Positions 1-10,969 of a DNA stretch of 64,000 nucleotides are shown here, one piece after another. Each line of letters opens with the position of its first letter. Position 1 is the stretch's first letter. The position numbers and the translations under genes were made by a program. The notes beneath the pieces are model-generated. The model was not told the origin of the DNA, made no database searches, and saw nothing but the letters and a program-made list of their open reading frames with translations. The stretch comes from Hoylesella loescheii (GTDB lineage Bacteria; Bacteroidota; Bacteroidia; Bacteroidales; Bacteroidaceae), in assembly GCA_021531755.1 (NCBI GenBank), contig JADYUK010000001.1:310001-374000 (forward strand), written 5' to 3'.

Positions 1-397
1 AGGCGCGCGGCATACAACTGTCTTGTAAAGCTTGACTCGTCTGACAGATTGTCAGCGTCACCATATTGGCACACTTTGTGCCAAGGCTTGTTATAGGAAA
101 ATGGTCTTCATTGAAAACATGGGCCTGAGAGAATACATACGTTGGTTTCACCTTCGTTTTCTCACCAAGCCAAAGCGAGCAAGCTCTCTTTGGTCTTCTG
201 GCTTAACGAAAACGTTGGCTTCACCTTCGTTTTGACTGTCGTCTTCTTCCTTCGCGCCTCGGGATTGTCTGAGTAAACTCAGCCTCTCCTCTCGGCTTGT
301 CGTCAGTTCTCACCATTCTCTCATCCTACAACCTACAGGAGAGCGACCAAACTTCCTGCAGAGAAATAAGTCTAACAATATAATAATACAAGCAATC
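1..397 (+). repeat. Repeat-rich leader upstream of groES
   Basis: No gene is supported here. There is a perfect hairpin at 66-84 (TTGGCACA, loop CTT, TGTGCCAA). An A-type hairpin unit follows at about 140-212, bounded on both sides by ACGTTGG and holding a self-complementary core (CCAAAG.GAGC, AA loop, GCTC.CTTTGG). A B-type unit at about 232-313 has the core CTGAGT-AA-ACTCAG. Both belong to the interspersed repeat superfamily seen elsewhere in the window. I found no TAnnTTTG promoter motif, so the groES promoter is unplaced. Confidence 0.7.
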
Positions 398-670
398 ATG
401 AACATCAAACCATTAGCCGACCGTGTTCTCGTACAGCCGGCAAAGACAGAGGAGAAAATCGGTGGTATCATCATTCCTGATACATGCAGCAAAGAGAAAC
501 CGACACAGGGAACGGTTATCGCCGTAGGCAACGGCACAAAAGACGAGCCGATGATCCTGAAACAGGGCGACAGTGTGCTTTATGGCAAATATGCCGGGCA
601 GGAGATAGAGCTCGATGGAGAGAAATATCTCATAATGAGACAGGCTGATGTGCTCGCTGTCGTAGAATAA
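398..670 (+). CDS. groES: Co-chaperonin GroES (Hsp10)
   Basis: This 90-residue protein is the 10-kDa co-chaperonin that caps the GroEL cylinder as a heptamer and closes the folding chamber in the cytoplasm. It begins with the family signature [11 protein letters not shown]. The mobile loop that docks onto GroEL lies around residues 18-28 ([11 protein letters not shown]), followed by the conserved GTVIAVG and [10 protein letters not shown] beta strands. Length is normal for the family. groEL follows on the same strand after 198 nt, a wider gap than in many groESL operons, but co-transcription is still expected. Heat-shock regulation is usual for the pair, but no recognisable operator such as a CIRCE inverted repeat was seen. 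Confidence 0.97.
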   Translation: MNIKPLADRVLVQPAKTEEKIGGIIIPDTCSKEKPTQGTVIAVGNGTKDEPMILKQGDSVLYGKYAGQEIELDGEKYLIMRQADVLAVVE

Positions 671-769
671 AAAGTACAACGCAGACATCCCCACCCGACA
701 CAAGGCCGTTTATGCCCACGCTATCATAATGGAGCAGAGGGGTCTCGCCCGCAACAGAGAGATAGCTGA

Positions 770-2500
<1,731 letters not shown>

Positions 2501-2547
2501 TAACATACATATCGTCCTCAAAGCAGCATAAAGGAATTAATTAACAG

Positions 2548-2585
2548 ATGGGGTCAGATGTCAGGTGTTTGATGTCTGTCCCCAT
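2548..2585 (+). terminator. Predicted intrinsic terminator of groESL
   Basis: An imperfect stem (ATGGGG.CAGA pairing with TCTG.CCCCAT) is followed by a T-rich stretch (TCTTCTTTTCTG). It starts 48 nt after the groEL stop codon. Prediction is from base pairing only. Confidence 0.6.
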
Positions 2586-2660
2586 TCTTCTTTTCTGTAT
2601 AATTAGGTCGAAATTAACATGTTTTATGACAATATATTCTTTTATGGTGCGTATATGATG

Positions 2661-2668
2661 TACTTTTG
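2661..2668 (+). promoter_or_regulatory. Bacteroidota -7 box upstream of GH2 gene
   Basis: TACTTTTG matches the TAnnTTTG -7 consensus of the primary Bacteroidota sigma factor. The region about 20 nt upstream only approximates the -33 TTTG (TTTA). The implied leader before the GH2 start codon is about 115 nt. Confidence 0.45.
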
Positions 2669-2788
2669 CATTGTGAAAGAAGGATTCCCCCAACCTCTAC
2701 GCCCACAGAGACGTTATACAAAACGGAGGGTATGTAGACAAAGGTTGGCACATGCAATGACATTATCAAACAAAAAAAACTAATAACT

Positions 2789-5700
2789 ATGAGACATGCA
2801 TTCTTATTCATCATCATCGCGTCTTCTCTCTTTTTGTATACCACACCACTTTCTGCCCAACGCGAGACAATAGATATATCGGCAGGTGGATGGGAGCTGA
2901 CTCTTGACAGAGATGCCGACTGGGAGAATGACGCCATCGAAGTGTCACCCGTCATTTCTTCTCTCCCTATTCATACTCCAACAGGCGGCTGGGAACTGCT
3001 CGACAGTCCCCACCGACGCGGTCTGTCTGTCCCGTCTACAGTAGAAGGGGAGATGTGGGGATGGAACGGCCAGACATTCGGTGTGAACGGAAACTATGTC
3101 GGAGTCTCATGGTGGAGGAAGAATGTCGACGTGCCATCGTCATGGCAGGGACGGCGTGTAGTCTTAAAGTTTGAAGGCGTCAGATTCAGGGCGGAGATAT
3201 TCGTCAACAGGAAGCTTGTCGGATACGATATAGTGAACTCAACACCATTCGAGGTGGACGTGACAGACTATGCTGCGCCTGGCAGCAGAATGGAGATTGC
3301 CGTACGCATAACAGACCCGAACGGGAATTTCAACTGGAAAGACTCACAGAACTATCGCTGGGGGAGATATCTTAACAACCCATCGCACGGTTTTGGAGGC
3401 ATAACAGGGCGTGTGGCGATGGAGGCAACCAACCGTGACTATATAACCGACCTCTTCATAGAGAATACCCCCGACGCGCATACTGTCCGTGCACACGTCA
3501 CCACATCATCGGCTCTGCCTCTCACAGTCGATATAATGCGCCATGGAGATACAGAAATCCTGTGGCATGGCACGACTGACGGCCGCGACGTGACGGTCAA
3601 TATGCCCGAGGCACGGCTCTGGGATATTGACACACCTGCGCTGTACGATATGAGAGTCGTAATGGGAAAGGACACACTGACAAAGCATTTCGGCTTCCGC
3701 TCCTTTGAGGTCAGGGATATTGATGGCGACCGCATGTTCTTCCTCAACGGCAGACGTATAACGCTCAGGACGGCCATAAGCTGGAGCTTCTGGCCGGATA
3801 ATGGCATAACGCCGTCGGGGGAGATGGCGGTAAAGCAGGTGATGGCGGCAAAGGCTCTCGGACTGAATATGCTCAATTTCCACCGTACCATAGGCAACAC
3901 TGACGTCCTCAATGCGGCAGACTCATTAGGCTTGCTATACTTCGAGGAGCCCGGCGGGAACCAGATTCCCGAGAAGATGTTCCCATCGTACATGGAAGAA
4001 AACGCGGCGACGAATGTCGGTAAGGATGGGATGGATGCATCCTTCGCATTCAATTTCCGTAATGAGAAGCTGCGCCGCATGATAATCCGTGACAGGTCAC
4101 ACCCCTCACTTGTCATTTATAATATGCATAATGAGCGTGGCGCATCGCCAAGAATTGAGGATAGGAGACAGATGCTGATGGGGCATGAGCTCGACCCATC
4201 GCGTATCATGACTTACAACTCATGTAATGGGAAAAACCCAGAGGGTAGTCCCGACGATCATTTCAAGCTTCATCTGATGCCCTACGAGATGGAATTCAGG
4301 AATACGGGATGGTGGGACAACCATCATGCTGGCGGACCTGGCGTTTATCATGACAATATATATCAGGGGCCAGATAATTATCTGCGGATGAGCGGTAATC
4401 GTGGCGAGATAGTCTATTGGGGCGAGGATGGGGCAATAGGGACTCCCCCGAGGCTACAGCTGATACGTGATGAGATATTGTCGAAAGGACGCACTACGGG
4501 ATGGGAGGCCGCCGACTATCTCGCATGGTATGATGCTTATGACAGATTCATAAGGGAGAGGGGATTCAGTGACGCATTCCCATGCGTTGACTCTCTGACC
4601 CGCAAGATGGGTAATGTCGCCTATTATTACCAGGGGCGTGTCATAGAGAACATCAGGATGAACAATACTGTCGACGCATATGCCATAAACGGATGGGAGG
4701 CAATGAAACTTGAGAATCATAGCGGCATGGTCGACAATTATCGCAATCTCAAGGGCGACCCTGAGCTGATAGCCCGATACAACAGGCCGCTGCTGATCGC
4801 TGTAAAGACCAATCATAAGGTTCTTGCGACTGGCGATACGACAACAGTCGATGCGTTTATCATCAATGAGAAAGATATCCATGGAAGCTTGACCCTTACC
4901 TTGACAGCAAGGGACAGCAAGGGGAATATTACAGCAAAGACGAGGAAACGTGTCAAAGTGTCAGGCGGGACAACATACGGTGAGCCACTCCTAAAGGGTT
5001 GGAACATCGTCATACCGACAGAGGGGTACACACGTATCAAAGCCGAGCTCTCGCAGAATGGGCACATAATAGCTACAGGAGAGGACGAGGTGATAGCTAT
5101 AAAGGAGGATATCAGCATGCCCGACGCCTTGTGCGCCGTGGCAGATACTACCGGCATCGTGGAGGATTTCCTGCAGGGTCATGGCGTTAAGACATACACC
5201 TACCATAAGGGACGTCCAGAAGCGGATTATATGATAGTCGGGGCATTCGAGCCGACACAGTTCGGAAGCGGATACAGCGATATCCTCGAATGGGTATACA
5301 GTGGCCATACGCTCATAATAACAGACAACACAGAGAGATGGGCTGAGCTCCTTGCAGACAAGGAGGTTATGGACTATCGGGGCTTGAGACAACTTGGACG
5401 CTCATGGTATGGTGGTAACTTCTTCTGCCGTAGACATGATGTCCTCGACGGCCTACCGTCAGACTGTGTCCTGAATTGGGAATACCAGTCGCTTGTGGCA
5501 TATAATAAACGCCGTATGGGAATGAGGGATATGAACGGAGACATCATTGTGGCATGTGTCAGCGACCATAAGAAAGAGGTATACAGTGCGATGAGTGAGA
5601 TTTGTTGTGGACGTGGACGTGTCATAATCACGACACTCGATATACCTTCTTGTCTGAAAGCCACATACAAGGAGCATGGGCCAGTCGACCAAGACGGCAT

Positions 5701-5830
5701 GAACGAGTCTATGTCGACATTCTCCAAACGTCTGTACAATAAGGCCGACGTGACAGGAAGACGCCTCATGCTTAATCTCGCGCGCTATGCTGCAGAGACA
5801 AGTAATAAAAAAAATCGGAACACCAGGTAA
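2789..5830 (+). CDS. Secreted glycoside hydrolase family 2 enzyme
   Basis: A 1013-residue GH2-type beta-glycosidase, exported through a signal peptide (residues 1-24, ending SAQ) and probably periplasmic or surface-located. A jelly-roll sugar-binding domain (about 70-200, GVSWWRKNVDVP) and an immunoglobulin-like domain precede the TIM barrel. The likely acid/base is Glu449 (MHNERG; HNE replaces the common GNE) and the likely nucleophile is Glu546 (YWGEDG). The last 220 residues resemble a glutamine-amidotransferase-like fold and carry no obvious catalytic triad; a similar tail ends the GH35-GH2 protein at 49091. Substrate cannot be read from sequence: galactoside, glucuronide and other beta-linkages are possible. 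It has its own predicted promoter and converges on the GH43-GH8 gene, so it may or may not serve the same substrate. Confidence 0.85.
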   Translation: MRHAFLFIIIASSLFLYTTPLSAQRETIDISAGGWELTLDRDADWENDAIEVSPVISSLPIHTPTGGWELLDSPHRRGLSVPSTVEGEMWGWNGQTFGVNGNYVGVSWWRKNVDVPSSWQGRRVVLKFEGVRFRAEIFVNRKLVGYDIVNSTPFEVDVTDYAAPGSRMEIAVRITDPNGNFNWKDSQNYRWGRYLNNPSHGFGGITGRVAMEATNRDYITDLFIENTPDAHTVRAHVTTSSALPLTVDIMRHGDTEILWHGTTDGRDVTVNMPEARLWDIDTPALYDMRVVMGKDTLTKHFGFRSFEVRDIDGDRMFFLNGRRITLRTAISWSFWPDNGITPSGEMAVKQVMAAKALGLNMLNFHRTIGNTDVLNAADSLGLLYFEEPGGNQIPEKMFPSYMEENAATNVGKDGMDASFAFNFRNEKLRRMIIRDRSHPSLVIYNMHNERGASPRIEDRRQMLMGHELDPSRIMTYNSCNGKNPEGSPDDHFKLHLMPYEMEFRNTGWWDNHHAGGPGVYHDNIYQGPDNYLRMSGNRGEIVYWGEDGAIGTPPRLQLIRDEILSKGRTTGWEAADYLAWYDAYDRFIRERGFSDAFPCVDSLTRKMGNVAYYYQGRVIENIRMNNTVDAYAINGWEAMKLENHSGMVDNYRNLKGDPELIARYNRPLLIAVKTNHKVLATGDTTTVDAFIINEKDIHGSLTLTLTARDSKGNITAKTRKRVKVSGGTTYGEPLLKGWNIVIPTEGYTRIKAELSQNGHIIATGEDEVIAIKEDISMPDALCAVADTTGIVEDFLQGHGVKTYTYHKGRPEADYMIVGAFEPTQFGSGYSDILEWVYSGHTLIITDNTERWAELLADKEVMDYRGLRQLGRSWYGGNFFCRRHDVLDGLPSDCVLNWEYQSLVAYNKRRMGMRDMNGDIIVACVSDHKKEVYSAMSEICCGRGRVIITTLDIPSCLKATYKEHGPVDQDGMNESMSTFSKRLYNKADVTGRRLMLNLARYAAETSNKKNRNTR

Positions 5831-5854
5831 AGCCTTTGCCAGCTGGTGATCCGA
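5807..5854 (-). terminator. Intrinsic terminator of the minus-strand GH43 operon
   Basis: TCGGA.CACCAG pairs with CTGGTG.TCCGA around a 15-nt loop (5815-5854). Read on the minus strand it is followed by eight T residues (complement of 5807-5814). It lies 15 nt beyond the GH43-GH8 stop codon and overlaps the 3' end of the convergent GH2 gene. Confidence 0.75.
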
Positions 5855-5868
5855 AAACTCTGCGTTGA

Positions 5869-8484
5869 TTAGTCAGCAGGTTCTTTTGTCTCTGCCGAGG
5901 GTTTGATGATACGATACCTGCCGCTGAGATGCATCATGGCGAAGAGACGCAGCAGTCCATCATAGTAAGCATCAAAATATCCATCCGCATAAGGAATATG
6001 CTGAGAATCCCATAGGCGGCGGACAAATTCCCGGCCACGTATGTCGGTAGCGGCAATGGAGACGGCTGCTGCTGTGGCTACAAGGCCGACAGAATGGCGA
6101 AGAGCTGTATATCCACCGGCAGGGAGAATCTTCTCTGGAGCTGTCCCGTCAATGTTATACTGGTCGACAAACGTGTCTAACCCTTCAGAATACAGGAATG
6201 CCTGTATCGTGTCGGCGTAACGCTGCTGCCACTCCCTATCGGCACATGACCATGAATAGTCGAGCGCAATGTTCATTGGCACACGCCATGAGTCGAACCT
6301 GAAGGCATCGCCAATAACAGAATTATTGTGGAGCAGAGTGCCGTCGAAGTTGTTATAGTCGGGTGTCAGTCCAGTTTTGGGGTTTACTGAACGGTGTAGA
6401 TATTCCCGTGCAGACTCGGCACACTCCATCCAGAATCTCTCACGTCCGTCATCTGCATAGCGTGCCCAAATCTCATAGAATGCCGGGATATGGTATGAGG
6501 GGTCGGTAAACCGTCCGCCGATAGGGTCTGGAGTGAATGTTATCAGGTGATTGTTGATGTCTACCAAGGGTGATGCCTCGCTCATGCCAATCTTCTCCAT
6601 GGAACAGTTGAGAATATTCTGAGCCTCGGAGAGATAGTTTATCCCCGTGCCATTGCCCCATCTGTTTGATGCGAAGATGAGCGATGTCACGAAATACAGC
6701 TCACCGTCTGATGCGGCACCCTCAGCGTTCGGGGTGCCGTCAGTCTTACAGCTCCATCTGAAATATCCACGACGTTGACCGTCCTTATGCTGCATGTAAC
6801 GCTTAGCCCAACGCCAGAGGCGGTCAAAGATGTCTTTCTTGTCCCATTGGACAGCTATCATCATGCCGTATGACATCCCCTCGGTACGCACATCATGGTT
6901 CTTCAGGTCAGATATATACGCCATAGAGTCAGAAACCTCAAAATACACTTTGTCCGGGCCATAAAAGAGGGCGTCGAAAGTTGTCTGCAGCTTCTCGTCG
7001 ATTTGCTTCTGGCTATATCCCATCTCGGCGAAGATGTTGCGGTAGGTGTCAGTAGTCATTCCACCTTCAGTCCATGGCATCATGTCAAAGCCGATATAGT
7101 CAATCGCAACATCTCTGCCACGTGAGAGACGTACGCTTATATCGTAAATCCGGCTCGTATCAGGGGCTGCATTACCGGAAAGTCCTACTTGCATGACCTT
7201 GCTTTTCTCGGTCATGTGAGAAGATGATGATATCATGCGGTTGTCAACCTTGGCGTGTACTGTAGTCCAGCAGCCGGACTTAGGTATGTCTATCCTGGCT
7301 ATGACATCATTACCTGCAAGAATCTCAACACGTGATGCGACTGGAGCTTTCGCCCTGACTGACACCTCACGTACAGGTTTATCGCTGAAGCCAACAGTGT
7401 TGTACCTTACAGCATCATCACGTTTGTGGAGTATGGTCTGCCATCCTTGAAAAGGTTTCATTGAGTCAACAAAATTGATTGAGGCTCCACCATGGAGCGA
7501 TGAGTAGCGGTCAATCTGTATATGGCTGTGAGCGGGTGTTATGCCAACTCCACGTAGAGTAGGCACAACAGGACGTATCGTGCCGTCGGGATTGAAGAAG
7601 AGTGAATCACAGCGGACAGAACGCAGCTTGTCGAAATCAGGCGAATAGTCATTATGGTGATAGAAGAGATACCATTGGTTCTTATACTCTACTATTGAAT
7701 GATGGTTTGTCCAGCATGCTGTCGGCGACTCCTCCATTATGATTCCCTTGAACTCAAATGGCCCCATAGGGCTGTCGCCCATAGCATAGGCGAGTGTCTC
7801 CGTTGAATCCCTCACCCATGGGAAAGTATAATAGTAGAGTCCCTGCCTCTCGAAGACAAAAGGTCCCTCCTTGAATCCCTCTGGCAGCCCCTCAACCTTT
7901 TGGGGGGCAGAGGCGAGTTCCATCATGTTGTCCTTAAGCCTTGCCATCCACATCCCCATTCCAGCCCAGTATATATACGGACACCCATCTTTAGGGTCAA
8001 TCAATACGCAGGGGTCTATTCCGTTTATACCCTTAATAGGACGCCACATTGGAAAGAACGGGCCTTCAGGCGCACGCGCCATTGCCACACCGACAGCAAA
8101 GCCCCGGTGTGTGGTGTCGTTAGGGACTGATGGGAAATAGAAATAGTATGTGCTGTCCTTCTTCACACAGTCTGGAGCCCACATGGAATAAGAGCCAGGC
8201 TTTACCCATCTCACCATGTCCTGTGACAGGATGACTCCATGGTCTGTCCATGAGGTCATGTTGTCTGACGAGAAAACATGATAATCGGCCATGGAGAACC
8301 ACTTCCGTTCAGGCTCTACCGGACTCTCAATGTCATGTGATGGGTATAGATAAATTCTTCCGTTGAAGACACGTGCAGTAGGGTCGGCCGTATACTGGTC
8401 ACGTATGATAGGGTTTTGTCCCCAGACATGTCCTGATGTCAATATGACGAGGATTATGGACAGGGTGTATTCTTTAATCTTCAT
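5869..8484 (-). CDS. Bimodular GH43-GH8 xylan-oligosaccharide hydrolase
   Basis: An 871-residue secreted protein holding two catalytic modules. The start at 8484 is preferred over an upstream in-frame ATG at 8502 because it gives an ATGA overlap with the preceding GH43 gene and a clean signal peptide (residues 1-23). Residues 24-300 form a GH43 five-bladed propeller with catalytic Asp34 (TADPTA), a second Asp in GIDPCV and the acid Glu in FKEGPF. Residues of about 310-475 look like a CBM6-type beta-sandwich. The C-terminal 400 residues are GH8: AEGAASDGELYF carries the family signature and resembles reducing-end xylose-releasing exo-oligoxylanases (EC 3.2.1.156). Joint action on xylo-oligosaccharides, with GH43 removing arabinose or xylose and GH8 trimming the reducing end, is inferred. 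It is the last gene of its operon. Confidence 0.85.
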   Translation of the reverse strand: MKIKEYTLSIILVILTSGHVWGQNPIIRDQYTADPTARVFNGRIYLYPSHDIESPVEPERKWFSMADYHVFSSDNMTSWTDHGVILSQDMVRWVKPGSYSMWAPDCVKKDSTYYFYFPSVPNDTTHRGFAVGVAMARAPEGPFFPMWRPIKGINGIDPCVLIDPKDGCPYIYWAGMGMWMARLKDNMMELASAPQKVEGLPEGFKEGPFVFERQGLYYYTFPWVRDSTETLAYAMGDSPMGPFEFKGIIMEESPTACWTNHHSIVEYKNQWYLFYHHNDYSPDFDKLRSVRCDSLFFNPDGTIRPVVPTLRGVGITPAHSHIQIDRYSSLHGGASINFVDSMKPFQGWQTILHKRDDAVRYNTVGFSDKPVREVSVRAKAPVASRVEILAGNDVIARIDIPKSGCWTTVHAKVDNRMISSSSHMTEKSKVMQVGLSGNAAPDTSRIYDISVRLSRGRDVAIDYIGFDMMPWTEGGMTTDTYRNIFAEMGYSQKQIDEKLQTTFDALFYGPDKVYFEVSDSMAYISDLKNHDVRTEGMSYGMMIAVQWDKKDIFDRLWRWAKRYMQHKDGQRRGYFRWSCKTDGTPNAEGAASDGELYFVTSLIFASNRWGNGTGINYLSEAQNILNCSMEKIGMSEASPLVDINNHLITFTPDPIGGRFTDPSYHIPAFYEIWARYADDGRERFWMECAESAREYLHRSVNPKTGLTPDYNNFDGTLLHNNSVIGDAFRFDSWRVPMNIALDYSWSCADREWQQRYADTIQAFLYSEGLDTFVDQYNIDGTAPEKILPAGGYTALRHSVGLVATAAAVSIAATDIRGREFVRRLWDSQHIPYADGYFDAYYDGLLRLFAMMHLSGRYRIIKPSAETKEPAD

Positions 8485-9929
8485 TGTACTCTGAAATTCC
8501 ATTTTGAGTTATCGCTGTCAAAGTCGTACACAGCAAGTGTCGGCGTGCTGTCAGCGATGGAGTATATACAGTATGTCTTATTTGTACCTTCCATGCCCGG
8601 TATTGCCTTTGGCATTATGCGGAAAGTGCCGTCTGTCAGTTGTTCGATGCGCCATAGCTGCTCGTCGTCTCCAGTGAAGTGGCTCACGGTAGAGAGTTCT
8701 CTGCTCGCAGTGGCCACGAGAGCCCTGTCGGTCCCTGCTATTGTGATTTTGAAATAAGGGTTTGACAGATAGCCTCCTTTGCTCTCCACTGGTGTGATAT
8801 CCCATATCTGGTGTGGTCTGAACAAATTTTCTCCGGCCCTTATACGTATTGAGTCCTCTGGCCATGTCCCTTTGACATCGTCAAGAGTCTGTGATGGTAT
8901 GCTCACAGTAGGTTCATTGGGGTCTGTCTTCCACCACGCCCGACGCTCTTCGGCTATTCTCACGAAATCGACAGCCAGCTCCAATGCATATCCCCGGCGC
9001 TCCGATTCGATGGTCAGCCTTCCGCCCTTGAACTGTGATGCCACCACAGGCCATCCATTCTTCCATAATAGTGGGCGTATGGCAAGCACGCTGCGTCCGC
9101 TTCTTTCAAAATCCGCCTCATAATGGAACGATGCCACCTCGACACCCCTGTCTATGACAGTACGCCCGAAATGTCCTGCGCCGACTGCACGTGATGAGGA
9201 TGGGACAACCATTCTGCCGCCGCCTTTCATCATTTCGCGTCCTATATTGTCCCTGTATGGGCCTGTGACAGTACGTGATCGTCCCGCCACTATGTTATAT
9301 GTCGAGTTGACTCCGTCGCAGCATGTCCCGTGAGTCCCGAGCAGATAATACCATCCGTCACGATATATCAAATCGGTAGCCTCACAGTCTATGGCTATAT
9401 CTATGGGTTCACAGCCTTTTATTCTACGCCCTGTCGACGGGTCAAGCTCTATCAGCCGTATGAATCCGAAGTATGTGCCGTAGCTCATCCATAGTCTTCC
9501 TGTCGAAGGGTCAAGAAGCAGCCCCGGGTCGATGGCATCGTTGTCCTCCAGGTCGGCCGAGCGTATTACTTCAATCGGTTCAGTATAATTGAAAAGAGGA
9601 GATGTGGGGTCTAAGGTCCTGTTCCACATCGTGTATATTACTCCGCTGTGTCCGCCTCCCAGTCCACCGCCTGTGGCACCATATGCGATAAGGTATCTGT
9701 CGCCTATCTTCATGACATCGGGTGCTGCTCCTCCACCAGGACGCACAGCACCTCCTTTCCACGACCACCCGTCGGATGAGATTAGTCCGCCACCTCCTGT
9801 GCCGAAGGTATAATACTTCCCGTCACACTCGGCCAATGTTGAAGGGTCATGAATCCATGGCTGGCCTGTCTGGGCGTATGATGGTATGGTGAGCCATGCC
9901 ATACACGCGAGGATTATTATCTTTTTCAT
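8481..9929 (-). CDS. GH43 arabinanase/arabinofuranosidase-like enzyme with ricin-type tail
   Basis: A 482-residue secreted protein with a signal peptide (about residues 1-20, ending YAQ). Residues 24-310 form a GH43 propeller with the expected carboxylates: Asp28 (WIHDPS, general base), Asp134 (DAIDPG, pKa modulator) and Glu183 (DCEATD, general acid). The very glycine-rich stretch at 44-96 (TGGGGLI, GGGLGGGHSG) is common in arabinan endo-hydrolase-like members. Residues of about 330-482 resemble a ricin-B/CBM13 beta-trefoil (EQLWRIEQ, SKWNFRV). The substrate is likely an arabinose-containing polymer, but endo versus exo mode is not decidable from sequence. The gene ends in an ATGA overlap with the GH43-GH8 gene, so the two are probably translationally coupled. 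Confidence 0.8.
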   Translation of the reverse strand: MKKIIILACMAWLTIPSYAQTGQPWIHDPSTLAECDGKYYTFGTGGGGLISSDGWSWKGGAVRPGGGAAPDVMKIGDRYLIAYGATGGGLGGGHSGVIYTMWNRTLDPTSPLFNYTEPIEVIRSADLEDNDAIDPGLLLDPSTGRLWMSYGTYFGFIRLIELDPSTGRRIKGCEPIDIAIDCEATDLIYRDGWYYLLGTHGTCCDGVNSTYNIVAGRSRTVTGPYRDNIGREMMKGGGRMVVPSSSRAVGAGHFGRTVIDRGVEVASFHYEADFERSGRSVLAIRPLLWKNGWPVVASQFKGGRLTIESERRGYALELAVDFVRIAEERRAWWKTDPNEPTVSIPSQTLDDVKGTWPEDSIRIRAGENLFRPHQIWDITPVESKGGYLSNPYFKITIAGTDRALVATASRELSTVSHFTGDDEQLWRIEQLTDGTFRIMPKAIPGMEGTNKTYCIYSIADSTPTLAVYDFDSDNSKWNFRVQ

Positions 9930-10008
9930 GTTCTTCTTTCTTTATATATTCTGTTCCTCCGGCGCTTTCCCTCTTCCTCCATCGTTGGTGACAGCATCGG
10001 GGGAGAGG

Positions 10009-10044
10009 ATTCACTACGTTGGTTTCACCTTCGTTTTTTTATCT
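10009..10044 (+). repeat. Fragment of the A-type hairpin repeat
   Basis: The segment around 10018-10041 (ACGTTGGTTTCACCTTCG) is the same left end that begins the repeat units at 140 and 25482. Here the rest of the unit is missing, so it looks like a solitary decayed end. Confidence 0.5.
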
Positions 10045-10072
10045 ATGATGTTTTTTGTCTGCACCTGTCAGA

Positions 10073-10771
10073 TTATCTTATTCTGATATTTCTCACAGGT
10101 TTGCCATATTCATCTACAAATCTGACGCAGAAGTCACTCATGCCGGGACCGTTTATGATAGCCCCATGTATGATGTTCGAGCCACGTCTCAATGTGATAC
10201 GCTCAGACATAGCATCATCTGCTACCATTCTCCTGTCTCCTGACAGCATCAGTCTCTCTTCTCCATTTATCCACCATACGGAGGCGGAATTGGAACCTAC
10301 AGAGAGACGTACGTCAGGAATATCGTCACTGCATTCCACGACAGTCGTCGCAAGGAAGATGATGCCATAATATGCCTTGTCGAGCCCTGTGGCGAAGCGG
10401 AACAGCTTCACGTTATATAGCTTGCTGTCAAGTTTATGCCATGTAAGCTCCTCCCCGCCTATTCTGACTCTCTCTCCGTCATGGGCGACGATATGTGCTT
10501 GTCCCTTTATGTACTCCTGGCATAGGTTCTCCCTCAGGTAGCTATCAGTGAACACTGTATTGCTCCTGTTTGGTTTCACTATCGGTTCGAGCAATGTCCA
10601 TCGCCTTATGAACCCCTCCTCGTCAGGGCTGGCTGGGGCTTCAGTGGATGGTGTGAGATAATTCTCCATATCTGGACCCTTGTCGAGGACAGGGATGTTC
10701 TCGCGCTGTGCTGAGATTGTCGCTATGCAAAAAGTGAGACATAGCGCGATGAGTGATAGTCGCTTTTCCAT
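10073..10771 (-). CDS. Small secreted protein of a hemicellulose operon, function unassigned
   Basis: A 232-residue exported protein. The start at 10771 gives a proper signal peptide (MEKRLSLIALCL, cleavage near SAQ at residue 22); the upstream in-frame ATG at 10837 would put 22 residues before it. The body opens with EEGFIRRWTLLEPI, then a beta-rich core (SVWWINGEE, RRGSNIIHGAIINGPG) resembling a small carbohydrate-binding jelly roll. From memory, a similar module occurs at the N-terminus of larger acetylxylan esterases in xylan-degrading Bacteroidota; this is unverified. No Ser-His-Asp esterase motif is visible here, so the module stands alone. It sits between GH3 and GH43 genes, which suggests an accessory role in hemicellulose breakdown. 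Confidence 0.6.
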   Translation of the reverse strand: MEKRLSLIALCLTFCIATISAQRENIPVLDKGPDMENYLTPSTEAPASPDEEGFIRRWTLLEPIVKPNRSNTVFTDSYLRENLCQEYIKGQAHIVAHDGERVRIGGEELTWHKLDSKLYNVKLFRFATGLDKAYYGIIFLATTVVECSDDIPDVRLSVGSNSASVWWINGEERLMLSGDRRMVADDAMSERITLRRGSNIIHGAIINGPGMSDFCVRFVDEYGKPVRNIRIR

Positions 10772-10969
10772 TATTGATTCAGTTTTATTTACCACCACGA
10801 TACTTTTCTTGCAGGTTATCATCCCACGGATGGTCACAGATTATTACGGGGTGATGTTTTTCCGCACACGGGATATGATTTTTTTTTCATTACATGGGGA
10901 ACACCAACAATATTCGTAAGAAAGGGGGGGACCTCCCCCGTGCCCTCCCCCTCCGTTATGTTGGACGGG

